Of a stretch of DNA of 64,000 bases, positions 17,948 through 26,007 are shown in pieces. The translations under genes were made by a program, and so were the position numbers. Source of the stretch: Arthrobacter sp. B1805 (GTDB taxonomy: Bacteria > Actinomycetota > Actinomycetes > Actinomycetales > Micrococcaceae); assembly GCF_002929745.1 (NCBI RefSeq), contig NZ_PJIQ01000002.1:186001-250000 (forward strand), read 5' to 3'. The first letter of the stretch is position 1, and each line of letters starts with the position of its first letter. Under the pieces are notes generated by a model. It searched no databases, was not told the DNA's origin, and saw only the letters and a list, made by a program, of their open reading frames with translations.

Positions 17948-18958
17948 TCAGAGCAGCGGGCTCAGGGCGAGGAAGAAGACGGCTCCCAACAGGGCGGTGA
18001 CGGGTGCCGTGCCGAGCCACACCGCGAGGATCCGGATGGCGCGCGGCCGCTGCACGGATGCGAACCGCTGGTTCGCTCCCGCGCCGACGATCGCCGACGT
18101 CATCGTGTGCGTGCTCGACAGCGGGAAGTGCAGGGAGATGGCCCCGATGAACAGCATCGCCGAGCTGACGCCCTGGGCGGTCATCCCCCGCAGCGGGTCG
18201 ATGTGCACCAGGCGGTTGCCGAGCGTATGCGTGATACGCCAGCCTCCGAACAGGGACCCCGCTGTCAGCAGCACCGCGGCGAAGACCTGCACCCAGAGGG
18301 GCATGTCCGACCCGGTCGCGTGACCCGCGCCCACGAGCGCCAGCAGGATCACCGCCATGGTGCGCTGGCCGTCCTGCAGTCCGTGCCCGAGCGCGAACGC
18401 CCCGGCGAGAACGGACTGCGCCATGCGGTTGCCACGGTTCACCTTCGCGGGGGAGCCGTGGCGCAGCAGCCACGTCGCGGGGAAGACCGCAGCGTACGCC
18501 AGGAGGTAGGCGACGACAGGCGAGAGCACGAGCGGCAGTGCGATCTGCAGCAGGAGCGCCTCACCCGCACCGTTCATCGCCGGGCCGTTCGTCACCTGCG
18601 ACGCTGCACCCGCCCCGATGATGCCTCCGAGCAGGGCGTGCGTCGACGACGAGGGCTTGCCGCGATACCAGGTGAACACACCCCAGATACATGCTGCGAC
18701 GAGCGCCGCGATGAGGATACCGAGCCCGGTCGGGCCCGAGGGGAGACCGATGCCCGCATCGGTGAAGAAGAGTGCAAGGGACGTGCTGAGGAGAGCCCCC
18801 ACGAGGTTGAACGATGCTGCGAGCAGGACGGCCAGGGTCGGCGTCAGCGCGCGCGTCCGGACGGCTGTGGCAACGGAGTTCGAGACATCGTGGAAGCCGT
18901 TGAGGAAGGCGAAACCGCCAGCGGCAACGATCACCGCGCCCAGGAGGAGGAGCTCCAC
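17948..18958 (-). CDS. pit: Inorganic phosphate transporter, PiT family
   Basis: Low-affinity phosphate (probably metal-phosphate/H+ or Na+) symporter in the membrane. It is 336 aa with about ten helices. The two PiT signatures are visible as inverted repeats: NGFHDVSNSVAT (N-terminal) and GHGLQDGQRTMAV (C-terminal), plus the GKPSSSTHALLGG and PLSSTHTMTSAIVGAG loops. It starts at GTG 18958, directly abutting the upstream DUF47 stop. Together they form the usual DUF47-Pit pair. Confidence 0.95.
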   Translation of the reverse strand: MELLLLGAVIVAAGGFAFLNGFHDVSNSVATAVRTRALTPTLAVLLAASFNLVGALLSTSLALFFTDAGIGLPSGPTGLGILIAALVAACIWGVFTWYRGKPSSSTHALLGGIIGAGAASQVTNGPAMNGAGEALLLQIALPLVLSPVVAYLLAYAAVFPATWLLRHGSPAKVNRGNRMAQSVLAGAFALGHGLQDGQRTMAVILLALVGAGHATGSDMPLWVQVFAAVLLTAGSLFGGWRITHTLGNRLVHIDPLRGMTAQGVSSAMLFIGAISLHFPLSSTHTMTSAIVGAGANQRFASVQRPRAIRILAVWLGTAPVTALLGAVFFLALSPLL

Positions 18959-19576
18959 CTACGATTCCTTGACGAGGATGCTGCCCACCTGGGTGGCCAC
19001 TCTCCGGATGTCCTTGGTGACATCGACCAGCTGGTTCGCCACATCGCGGTGCCGTGCGTAGACGAGGGGCTTGTGGTCATTGAGGAGCTCGGCGCACCAG
19101 CTCCGGTGGGTACGCTCGGCCCGCCTCGCCAGCCGCAGGATCTCTATCCAGTACTCCTCGAGGTCCTCCATCGAACCGAGCCGCTGCATGGCGACGGCGG
19201 TCAGCTCGGCCTGCCGGTTGATGACCTCGAGCTGGTCGGCGGCCCGCTGGCTCAGTTTGCTCAGTTTGTACAGGGCGATCAGCTCGCCGGCGCCATCGAG
19301 CTTCTCGATGGCTTCGTTGAGCAGCCGGGACAGGACGTAGAGGTCTTCTCGCGGGAGCGGATTGATGAAGGAGGTCCGCATCGAGGTCAGGAGGGCGAAG
19401 TGCAGGTCCGTCGAGGCGGACTCGTGCTGGTGCAGTTCCTCCGAGAGGCGGTCGTACTCCTGGGTGGATGCGCCGAGGATGGCGGACATCGTCCCCACCC
19501 CGAGCACGAGCTGTTGGGCCATGCTCGAGAGCAGTTCGAGCCCAGCGTTCTCCTGCGGGAAGAGGCGTAGTTTCAC
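18959..19576 (-). CDS. DUF47 family (PhoU-like) Pit accessory protein
   Basis: All-helical cytoplasmic protein of 205 aa from the DUF47/PhoU-like group, commonly encoded next to Pit and thought to modulate it. It shows repeated amphipathic helices rich in Glu/Leu/Arg and no catalytic motif. The start is GTG 19576, with GAGGAAG 7-13 nt upstream; a longer in-frame reading adds 23 non-conserved residues. The pit gene follows with zero spacing. The 214 bp upstream show no PHO box, so the pair is probably not PhoP-activated like pstS. Confidence 0.9.
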   Translation of the reverse strand: MKLRLFPQENAGLELLSSMAQQLVLGVGTMSAILGASTQEYDRLSEELHQHESASTDLHFALLTSMRTSFINPLPREDLYVLSRLLNEAIEKLDGAGELIALYKLSKLSQRAADQLEVINRQAELTAVAMQRLGSMEDLEEYWIEILRLARRAERTHRSWCAELLNDHKPLVYARHRDVANQLVDVTKDIRRVATQVGSILVKES

Positions 19577-19790
19577 GGAGTCTTCCTCGAAGGATATGGG
19601 CGGATCGGCGTGCCTCCAGCGACCGTGCTGGGTGCCGGAGGGCAAAGTAGTGGCGCCGAACCGGGAGCGCCTCTCGGCGGAAGGCCGCTCGAAGCGGCTG
19701 AGTGTTGAAGCCCGGGGGTTCCACGGTCCGACGCCGAGTTAAGTCTTGCCGTCCACGGTGCCGCTGTCAACATCAGCCCCAGCGAGCGGT

Positions 19791-20438
19791 TCAGTCGAGT
19801 TCTCCCCGCCGCCACGACGCGGCGGCGTGTTCGAGATCCTCGGCTGTCTTGATGAGCTGGTGTGAGTTGCGCGTGAGCTTCGATGCGCGGGGGCCGTTGG
19901 CGAGCTCGGTGTCGTCGGCGTGATTGGCCTGGCCCAGCGCGACGACCCGGCAGAAAGCTGCGAACCGCTCGAGGGCGACGTCGAAGTCCCCTTCGAAGGC
20001 CCCGGACAGGATCGTGTCCGCCATCGTGGTCATTTCCGTAGCGCCCGGCGGTTCGGCGACGCCGGCCACGACCTTCGACACCTGAGCCACCTCCTTACCG
20101 GAGGCGAAGTAGGCGGCGATGCGTTCGGGATTCTGCTGCGTTGCGGCGCGCAGCGCGTAGAGGCGCCACAGAGCGCCGGGTAGTGAGCGTGCCGGGCTCT
20201 CGGCCCACATCTCCGCTATCGCTTCGAGGCCCTGCTGGTCGGCCAGTTCGACGAGGCGGCGTGTCACGTCGGGATCGTCGGCGTCGCGACCGTGGTGCAC
20301 CAGGGCGTGCGCGGCCATGTGGGCAGCCTCCGAGACCCGTGAAGGATCGACTCCACCCGCGAAAACCTCGAAATCCGCGGGAGCGAATGGCTTCGGCTTG
20401 TGGGGCCGCGGGGTGTTGTTCGTGTAGTCGCCGTCCAT
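19791..20438 (-). CDS. Conserved hypothetical protein, mostly helical
   Basis: Unknown function, 215 aa, predicted soluble. After a Pro/Lys-rich start (MDGDYTNNTPRPHKPKP) comes a helical body with Ala/Glu/Leu-rich segments (HMAAHALVHHGRD, LPGALWRLYALRAATQQNPER, AYFASGKEVAQVSKVVAG). No enzyme motif is seen. The start at 20438 is supported by TATCCT 6 nt upstream (leaderless type); the longer reading crosses the promoter region. It lies upstream of DUF47 on the same strand but 214 bp away. It is divergent from tRNA-Lys. Confidence 0.8.
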   Translation of the reverse strand: MDGDYTNNTPRPHKPKPFAPADFEVFAGGVDPSRVSEAAHMAAHALVHHGRDADDPDVTRRLVELADQQGLEAIAEMWAESPARSLPGALWRLYALRAATQQNPERIAAYFASGKEVAQVSKVVAGVAEPPGATEMTTMADTILSGAFEGDFDVALERFAAFCRVVALGQANHADDTELANGPRASKLTRNSHQLIKTAEDLEHAAASWRRGELD

Positions 20439-20444
20439 GGAACG

Positions 20445-20450
20445 AGGATA
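20445..20450 (-). promoter_or_regulatory. Candidate -10 box of a leaderless mRNA
   Basis: TATCCT on the minus strand ends 6 nt before the ATG at 20438, with no strong ribosome site. Confidence 0.45.
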
Positions 20451-20583
20451 CTCCTGCGCACATTCGCACCGGATGCCAAGGTGCGGGCGCATTCCTCCGA
20501 CCGGGCACGATTGCGATAAAGTGAGCGGGTCGTCGGCGCACGGATGTCCCATCCTCGGAGGGGCCGAGCGTGGACGGAGTGGC

Positions 20584-20657
20584 GGGCCCTTAGCTCAGTT
20601 GGCTAGAGCAACGGACTTTTAATCCGTGGGTCGTGGGTTCGAGCCCCACAGGGCCCA
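20584..20657 (+). tRNA. tRNA-Lys (anticodon UUU)
   Basis: A full cloverleaf can be folded. Acceptor GGGCCCT/AGGGCCC (20584-20590 with 20650-20656), D-stem GCTC/GAGC, anticodon stem ACGGA/TCCGT with loop CTTTTAA (anticodon TTT at 20618-20620), and T-arm GTGGG-TTCGAGC-CCCAC. Discriminator A at 20657; CCA is not encoded. A terminator follows at 20671. No integrase or repeated 3' end is seen next to it. Confidence 0.97.
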
Positions 20658-20670
20658 CCCGTGAACGAGG

Positions 20671-20698
20671 AAGGACCCCGGAATCGTCCGGGGTCCTT
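20671..20698. terminator. Bidirectional terminator for tRNA-Lys and the ZIP gene
   Basis: A perfect 12-bp stem (AAGGACCCCGGA with TCCGGGGTCCTT) and ATCG loop lie between the tRNA and the convergent transporter gene. Confidence 0.75.
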
Positions 20699-20712
20699 CT
20701 GCGTGTCCGGGT

Positions 20713-21468
20713 CTAGGCGGAGACCTCGTGGACGACGAACGCCGTGAGGAACCCCAGGGCGGCGATGAGCCCTGTGAGCAGGTGCTGCCGCTCGAAGGCC
20801 TCCGGAATCATGGTGTCGGCGACCATCGCGAGGATCGCACCGGCTGCGATCGCCGTGATGAAGGCGACCGTCACGCCCGACGCCCCCGCCAGAAGCGAGT
20901 AGCCCACGAGGGCGGCGATGCCGGACGTGAGCGCGATGCTGCCCCACAATCCGAAGACGTACCGGGAGCTGCGGCCGGCGTTCTTCATTCCGGCGGTGCT
21001 CGAGAGCCCCTCCGGGACGTTGGAGATGAAGATCGCAACGAGCACCGCGGGATTCACCACCCCGCCGGCCACGAGGCCGAGCCCGAGGACGACCGACTCC
21101 GGAACGCCGTCGAGCAGGGCCCCGAGTGCGATGGCGTTGCCGCTGCCGGCGTCGTCGCTCTCCGACGGCTGTTGCCCACCCGACCGCTTGCGGTGCTGCG
21201 CGCCCCTGCGCGCCAACACTGCATTCGCTCCGACGTAGGTCACCGCTCCGACCAGGAATCCGAGCGCCGTGGGCACGAGCCCGCCCACCTCCTGTGCCTC
21301 GTCGACGAGTTCGAAGGCGAGGGCGGAGATCAGGACGCCGGCACCGAACGCCATCACGAAGGACACGACCTGTGGCGGCACCTTCCACTTCCATGCGATG
21401 GCGGCCCCGAGGACCAGCGCACCTCCGGCGACAGATCCCCATCCGAACGCCTGCAGCCACAACGGCAC
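20713..21468 (-). CDS. ZIP family metal transporter
   Basis: Predicted importer of divalent metal (zinc or similar) in the membrane, 251 aa with about eight helices. The metal-site helices are visible: GALLDGVPESVVLGLGL (helix 4, with E) and AIFISNVPEGLSSTAGM (helix 5, N..PEG). A basic, His-containing loop (RRGAQHRKRSG) separates the two halves. The start is GTG 21468 with AAGGAGG 6 nt upstream. An in-frame ATG at 21582 would add 38 residues with cysteines (DVVPAPACCDR) but lacks a good ribosome site. The gene is convergent with tRNA-Lys. Confidence 0.88.
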   Translation of the reverse strand: MPLWLQAFGWGSVAGGALVLGAAIAWKWKVPPQVVSFVMAFGAGVLISALAFELVDEAQEVGGLVPTALGFLVGAVTYVGANAVLARRGAQHRKRSGGQQPSESDDAGSGNAIALGALLDGVPESVVLGLGLVAGGVVNPAVLVAIFISNVPEGLSSTAGMKNAGRSSRYVFGLWGSIALTSGIAALVGYSLLAGASGVTVAFITAIAAGAILAMVADTMIPEAFERQHLLTGLIAALGFLTAFVVHEVSA

Positions 21469-21665
21469 GGAGCGCCTCCTTCCGGTGCCTAGCAGGCACG
21501 ACGACGAAAAAACCTGGCCCAGCCTGTCACAGCAGGCCGGCGCGGGCACGACATCCAGCAGTTCGGCCAGGGATTGACTCATCGCGCTCGCTCGTTTGCA
21601 CTTGTACGAGGAACGGGGTTGTGGTGGGCGCCGGAAGGCTCCCGGCACCGATCGAGGAGGAATCG

Positions 21666-22289
21666 ATGGACGCCGTAGGCCTGATCGGAAGCATGGCGGC
21701 ATGCGTCGCCATGGCGGGTGCTGCCGCTGTCACGGCATGGCGGTTCGACGTCGCGTCGCGTTGCAACCGAGCGGTCGACGACTACTTCTGGATAGTGTTC
21801 GGCGGCGTCGTCGTCGTAGCCGGCGCCGGAGCCGCCCTTCTATCCGTCGGCCCCGCGTGGCTTGCCGCAGCCGTCGCAGCCGCCTCGATCCCGGCGGCCG
21901 CCGCATGGGCCTGGCTGCGGCACGCGCAGCGCAGACGCCTCGCCGAGGAATCGGCACGTGGCGAGGTCTGGGCGGACCTGTGCCGTAGGCATGACGAGGT
22001 CGTCGCGCGCTGGGTGGACTACGACGTCGATCCCGCGAAGGCGATCGCATTTCCCGGGATGCATCGCACCGGTGACCCTGCATGCCGGCCGGTGGTCCGA
22101 GCGCTTCGCGCAGCAGGCGCCGAGCGGGACGCCGGAGCGGCACCGGGCTCGCATGGCGCCGTCGCCGCACGCCGGTACGAGGAAGCGGTGATGCGTCTGG
22201 AGCATGCTTTCGACGCTGCCGAGCATCAGGTCCGCTCGTCTGGTACAAGGCTGTCCGGACGGCTCGGGGCAGCTTCTGGTCGACTTTGA
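21666..22289 (+). CDS. Hypothetical protein with two N-terminal membrane helices
   Basis: Unknown function, 207 aa. Two hydrophobic helices (about 5-25 and 43-85, the second long and Ala/Val-rich, possibly two passes) are followed by a cytoplasmic, Arg/Ala-rich, mostly helical tail that ends in a likely amphipathic helix (YEEAVMRLEHAFDAAEHQ). The start at 21666 follows AGGAGG. It is divergent from the ZIP gene with about 200 bp between. No family recognised. Confidence 0.75.
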   Translation: MDAVGLIGSMAACVAMAGAAAVTAWRFDVASRCNRAVDDYFWIVFGGVVVVAGAGAALLSVGPAWLAAAVAAASIPAAAAWAWLRHAQRRRLAEESARGEVWADLCRRHDEVVARWVDYDVDPAKAIAFPGMHRTGDPACRPVVRALRAAGAERDAGAAPGSHGAVAARRYEEAVMRLEHAFDAAEHQVRSSGTRLSGRLGAASGRL

Positions 22290-22414
22290 ATCGTTACCTG
22301 AGGGGCCCCCTACCGGCGGACTTCGCGGGCTAGGCTCAAGTTACCGGAGCGAACGACCTCCGGTGCCGAACGTCCCCTCCGGGCGATGCCGGTCTCATGA
22401 TGCGAGGGGGAACC

Positions 22415-23683
22415 ATGCGTGTCCTGGCGCGATGCTCGGCCGGCCTGTTGGCCGTGTCCCTCCTCGTCATGAGTGCGCCAGGGGCACTTGCAGATCCACC
22501 GGGCGACACACGCTCCGTGGTTCCCGATGGGCTGGCCACCAAGCAGAATCTGCGGATCGCAACCTACAACGCAAGTCTCAATCGATCGGCCGCGGGCGAT
22601 CTCGTGCGGGACCTCGGTACGCCGGAGAACGCCCAGGCCAGGGCGATCGCCGAGGTTCTCCAGATCACCCGGCCCGACGTAGTCCTGCTCAACGAGTTCG
22701 ACTACGACGCCGGCGGCACCGCGGCCGACCTCTTCAACCGGAACTACCTCCGCGTCAGCCAAAATGGCAAGGCGGCCCTGGACTACCCGTACGTCTATAC
22801 CGCCCCGTCGAACACGGGCGTACCCAGTGGACTGGACCTCAACAACGACGGCACGGTCGGTGGGGCTGAGGATGCGCTCGGATTTGGAGCGTTCGAGGGC
22901 CAGTACGGCATGGTTATCTACTCGCAGTACCCGATCCAGACGGAGTCGGTCCGGACATTCCAGCACTTCCTGTGGAAGGACATGCCAGGCGCGCTCCTTC
23001 CCGACAACCCGGCCACCGCGGAGCAGGGTGACTGGTACTCGGAGGCCGAGCTCGACGTCCTTCCCCTGTCCAGCAAATCGCACTGGGACGTCCCGCTGAG
23101 CGTCGGCGGGAAGACGGTCCACGTCCTTGCAAGCCACCCGACTCCTCCCGTCTTCGATGGCAAGGAGGACCGCAACGGCAAGCGCAACAGTGACGAGATA
23201 CGGTTCTGGTCCGATTACGTGACCGGCGGCCCCAGTGCCTCCTACATCTACGACGACGGCGGCGTTACGGGCGGTCTCAAGCGCGGCGATCGTTTCGTGA
23301 TCCTCGGTGACCAGAACAGCGACCCTTTCGATGGGGACTCACTGCCCGGGGCGATCGACCAGCTCCTCGGCAACAAGCTGGTGCAGGACCCCCAGCCGTC
23401 CTCGTCCGGAGCCACGGAGGCTGCCGCCTTGCAGGGTGGCGCGAACGCGGGCCACCGGAGCGATCCGCGTCTGGACACGGCCGATTTCGAGGATCGGAAT
23501 GCCGGTAACATCAGGGCGGACTACGTGCTTCCCTCGCGCACCCTGCGCGTCTCGGGATCGGGCGTCTTCTGGCCGCGCGTGGGCTCGCCCGGTTCGGAGC
23601 TGACCGGGATCTTCCCCTTCCCCACGAGCGACCACCGGCTGGTCTACGCCGACGTCGTCGTGAGCGGCACCAAACAGAGGTAG
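22415..23683 (+). CDS. Secreted endonuclease/exonuclease/phosphatase (EEP) family protein
   Basis: Predicted exported phosphoesterase or nuclease, 422 aa. It has a Sec signal peptide (basic start, hydrophobic 9-22, cleavage after APGALA), then the EEP fold: NLRIATYNAS at the first strand, RPDVVLLNEFDYD with the metal-binding Glu, RFVILGDQNSDPFDGDS, and the C-terminal SDHRLVYADV with the Asp-His pair. A Ca-binding-like stretch (DLNNDGTVGGAED, near residue 145) is notable. The start at 22415 is chosen because GAGGGGG precedes it and the signal peptide begins there; ATGs at 22397 and 22400 are alternatives. It is monocistronic. Confidence 0.88.
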   Translation: MRVLARCSAGLLAVSLLVMSAPGALADPPGDTRSVVPDGLATKQNLRIATYNASLNRSAAGDLVRDLGTPENAQARAIAEVLQITRPDVVLLNEFDYDAGGTAADLFNRNYLRVSQNGKAALDYPYVYTAPSNTGVPSGLDLNNDGTVGGAEDALGFGAFEGQYGMVIYSQYPIQTESVRTFQHFLWKDMPGALLPDNPATAEQGDWYSEAELDVLPLSSKSHWDVPLSVGGKTVHVLASHPTPPVFDGKEDRNGKRNSDEIRFWSDYVTGGPSASYIYDDGGVTGGLKRGDRFVILGDQNSDPFDGDSLPGAIDQLLGNKLVQDPQPSSSGATEAAALQGGANAGHRSDPRLDTADFEDRNAGNIRADYVLPSRTLRVSGSGVFWPRVGSPGSELTGIFPFPTSDHRLVYADVVVSGTKQR

Positions 23684-23936
23684 GCCTCGCGGGCGCCCTG
23701 GCTTCGAGCGACCCTTGTCCTTCGCGCGACGGCGGGTGTACCGTCGAAATCATGAGGACACTTCTTTTTCAGTAACTGAGCCGGCTCCTGCCGAGTTCAG
23801 CGCCACTTGTCGATGACAGCACTCCAAGGGCGTCCACTGATCGTGTCCATGTTCGAGCACCTACGCCGCGTCCTGACGCGTGCCGTGGTGCCTGGTCTGG
23901 AGCTTCCGGTGGGCGCAAGCACCAGGAAGGTACACC

Positions 23937-24140
23937 ATGACCAGCACCCCGAAAAAGAATCAGCCCGGTGCCGCCAAGGCTACGGCGGCCCGGAAACTGC
24001 AGGACGATCCCCGGGCGCAACTCGCGCTCGCCAAGAAGAATCACGGCGCTGCCCCGACGGCCGCAACCGGCGCAGGCCATACGAAGGCCGCGCAGGAGAG
24101 CAGCAAGCAGGGCAAAAAGGAGAAGAAAGTGCGCTGGTAG
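23937..24140 (+). CDS. Small Lys/Ala-rich basic protein
   Basis: Unknown function, 67 aa, strongly basic and of low complexity (Lys, Ala, Gln, Thr), no hydrophobic segment. The composition suggests a nucleic-acid-associated or disordered protein. The start at 23937 follows GGAAGG. The stop at 24140 is 38 nt before the inverted repeat at 24178. The 253 bp upstream contain nothing clear except a 7-codon ORF at 23751. Confidence 0.65.
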   Translation: MTSTPKKNQPGAAKATAARKLQDDPRAQLALAKKNHGAAPTAATGAGHTKAAQESSKQGKKEKKVRW

Positions 24141-24177
24141 GCCCGAACCGGGACAGCTGCCGAACGGTTAAAGTGGA

Positions 24178-24226
24178 GCTGGCTCCGAGTTCTGCGTATG
24201 GGGGAATCGCAGAAATCGGAGCCAGC
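24178..24226 (+). repeat. 19-bp inverted repeat upstream of the tandem-HTH regulator
   Basis: Arms 24178-24196 and 24208-24226 match at 18 of 19 positions around an 11-nt spacer. It lies between the small basic gene and the regulator, directly before a TATACT -10 box. It could be a large operator for the tandem-HTH protein, or a terminator for the small gene; no T-tract follows it, which favours an operator. Confidence 0.7.
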
Positions 24227-24231
24227 CATAT

Positions 24232-24241
24232 CAGTATACTG
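24232..24241 (+). promoter_or_regulatory. Promoter -10 within a perfect 10-bp palindrome
   Basis: CAGTATACTG is a perfect palindrome and contains TATACT (24235-24240), a good -10 hexamer. The regulator ATG is 34 nt downstream. A repressor bound here would block RNA polymerase. Confidence 0.6.
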
Positions 24242-24274
24242 CGACGACAGACCGAAAAGTCCAATCGAAAGGTG

Positions 24275-25012
24275 ATGATGGCCGTCACAGCCAAAGCGTT
24301 CCAGCTGTGGCGTTCCCGGATCGCACCGCAGGACACGGTGTCCGACGTATGTCGCGTTGCGGGAATAAAGCGATCAACGCTCGCCCAGCAACTCGTCCGG
24401 GGCAAGGTCTCGGTGCCAACCGTCGTCGCCATCGCCCGCGGGTACGGGCTCCCGCCGGTGAATGCGCTCGCCGTCTTCGAGGGCTACGAGGACCTTCCGG
24501 ATGGCATCAAGCCCCCGACGGACGCCGAGCTCGTCAGTCAGGTCTCGCACATCGACATCCTGCGACTGCTCGTGGCGCGCAGCGAGGACAGGGAGTGTGC
24601 GGGCACTGATCTGCAACTGGACCTCGCCTCCTTCCCGCACCGCAATTCGGTTCGTGCATGGGTCGAAGCCGTGGATCCGGGGGATCTTCGGCAGCGACTT
24701 GCCGAGAGCACCGGTGTTGCGCGTCAGAACCTCTCGGCGCAACTCACTGCGGGCCGCCTCGCTCCGGAGATCGCAGTGCAGGCGGCGCGGATAGCAGGGG
24801 TGTCCCTGACCAGCGGACTGGTGGTGACGGGGTTGCTGACCCCTGTGGAGGGCGGATGGCCGCCGGACGGCAGGGCGCGCGCCCTGTGCGCGCTGGCGGA
24901 CCTGGACCTCGTGTTCCTGGCCCGGGACCGGCTCGACGTGCTCGGCAAGCAGATCCGGCGAGCCGAGCTCGACGACGGCAAGGATCGCGCGATGTGGGAG
25001 AACCTCGGATGA
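24275..25012 (+). CDS. Tandem helix-turn-helix (Cro/C1-like) regulatory protein
   Basis: Putative DNA-binding regulator, 245 aa. Two similar HTH units occur in one chain: residues about 20-68 (TVSDVCRVAGIKRSTLAQQL, then GKVSVPTVVAIARGYG) and about 132-185 (LAESTGVARQNLSAQLTAG, then RLAPEIAVQAARIAG). They look like an internal duplication, so one chain could bind a dyad. Between them is an acidic linker with an LVSQVSHIDILRLL helix. The start is ATG 24275 (or 24278) after a weak AAAGG. Its TGA overlaps the ATG of the next gene (ATGA), so the two proteins are probably made together. The inverted repeat and palindrome upstream are likely autoregulatory sites. Function beyond DNA binding is unknown. 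Confidence 0.75.
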   Translation: MMAVTAKAFQLWRSRIAPQDTVSDVCRVAGIKRSTLAQQLVRGKVSVPTVVAIARGYGLPPVNALAVFEGYEDLPDGIKPPTDAELVSQVSHIDILRLLVARSEDRECAGTDLQLDLASFPHRNSVRAWVEAVDPGDLRQRLAESTGVARQNLSAQLTAGRLAPEIAVQAARIAGVSLTSGLVVTGLLTPVEGGWPPDGRARALCALADLDLVFLARDRLDVLGKQIRRAELDDGKDRAMWENLG

Positions 25013-25731
25013 CGGCGCTGACCATCCAGTGGGTCGCCCTGGGATTGTGCGTCGTGGGAGCGGCGGTGCGGATCCCGGGACTGCGCAAGCGGCATGGACG
25101 CACGATCTTCGCGGCGCTCGTCCTGCTCACGGTCGCCGTCGCCCTGTCGATCGAGCCCATCTATCTGGCGGTCGACGGCTTCCTGGGGGGCGCGAACATC
25201 GCGAACCTGCTGCTCCGGCTGATGCTGTACGCCGTCTTCCTGCTCCTCGGCATCAGGATGGCCGCAGCGTTCGACTCGAACCTGGCCCGTCGACTGGTCG
25301 TCGGACCTGTCGGAGTGACCATCCTGGCCCTGGTGGTCGCTGCAACGCTGTACTTCTTCGTGACGAGTGAGCTCTCCGGCAGTTCCACGGCGCTTCGCGA
25401 CTTCGGGGACCAGGACACGGTGCAGCACTATGCTGCGGCGGGGCGCCTCTACCCCGGCTACGTCGCGGCCTGCCTGGTCATCCCCGCGGTGGCGGCGGTT
25501 CTCGATCACGAGGCCCGCACGATCCACAGGGTTGCCTCTGCGTTCCTCGCCTGTTCATTTTCCATTGTTGTGGTGTTCGTGCTCCTGAGGCTTACGCCGG
25601 TGAACCTGATGGCGTGGGACATCGTTCTCCCGTTCTCGGCGATCGTGCTGACAGTGGTGGGTCTGTGCCTGATCTGGCTGAGCCACACCCTCGGCCGGAG
25701 GCGCACCCGGCAGGCGAACAAACTCGTCTGA
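25009..25731 (+). CDS. Seven-helix integral membrane protein coupled to the HTH regulator
   Basis: Unknown function, 240 aa. Seven hydrophobic segments: about 5-24, 33-55, 63-87, 97-118, 148-166, 173-195 and 204-227, with a short basic cytoplasmic C-tail (GRRRTRQANKLV). The only sizeable polar loop is between helices 4 and 5 (about 119-147, acidic). The layout resembles the membrane part of mycobacterial MAB_1171c-type putative transporters, which also occur next to HTH proteins; this is a similarity of architecture, not a sequence match I could test. It overlaps the regulator gene by 4 nt. Hairpins follow at 25888. Confidence 0.75.
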   Translation: MTALTIQWVALGLCVVGAAVRIPGLRKRHGRTIFAALVLLTVAVALSIEPIYLAVDGFLGGANIANLLLRLMLYAVFLLLGIRMAAAFDSNLARRLVVGPVGVTILALVVAATLYFFVTSELSGSSTALRDFGDQDTVQHYAAAGRLYPGYVAACLVIPAVAAVLDHEARTIHRVASAFLACSFSIVVVFVLLRLTPVNLMAWDIVLPFSAIVLTVVGLCLIWLSHTLGRRRTRQANKLV

Positions 25732-25887
25732 AGGTCCGCGCCGCGAGCATGGACACCGCCTGCTGCATCGCAGGGGCGAGTGTGACCGAATCGTGTCCTG
25801 CCGGTATTCACGTATTCATGATCCTGTGCAAAAATAATGATTATGTAACTGCCGCTGTCCGTGGGGGGTCAGCGGATTGTTATCCGG

Positions 25888-25929
25888 CAAGTAGGTGAGT
25901 CCATGAGAACGGGTGGACCCACCTACTTG
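25888..25929 (+). terminator. Hairpin terminator after the 7-TM gene
   Basis: A 15-bp stem with one mismatch (25888-25902 with 25915-25929) and a 12-nt loop is followed by TTCTTAAG. It lies about 155 bp after the stop of the membrane-protein gene. Confidence 0.6.
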
Positions 25930-25952
25930 TTCTTAAGCCCGCAGAACGCCGA

Positions 25953-25995
25953 AAAGGGCACCCTTCGCCAGACATTGCGGCGAAGAGTGCCCTTT
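25953..25995 (-). terminator. Hairpin terminator after ptsH
   Basis: A 16-bp stem with one mismatch and a 9-nt loop lies 12 bp past the ptsH stop. On the minus strand it ends in CCCTTTTC. It closes the fru-ptsH operon. Confidence 0.7.
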
Positions 25996-26007
25996 CTCGT
26001 TGAGTGC

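Noticed and set aside
18107-19570. Long ORF antisense to pit and DUF47 (487 codons)
   Set aside because: Covers two clear genes on the other strand and has the same antisense composition.
19577-19790. PHO box before the DUF47-pit pair
   Set aside because: No GTTCA-type repeat in either orientation with 11-nt spacing.
20584-20712. tRNA-Lys as an integration site for a mobile element
   Set aside because: No integrase, no repeated tRNA 3' end and no change in gene style beside it.
23751-23774. 7-codon ORF as a leader peptide
   Set aside because: No ribosome site, no attenuator structure and no relevant codon run.
24178-24226. The large inverted repeat simply as a terminator of the 23937 gene
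   Set aside because: Not fully excluded, but no T-tract follows and a -10 box lies 8 bp beyond; a regulatory role is preferred.
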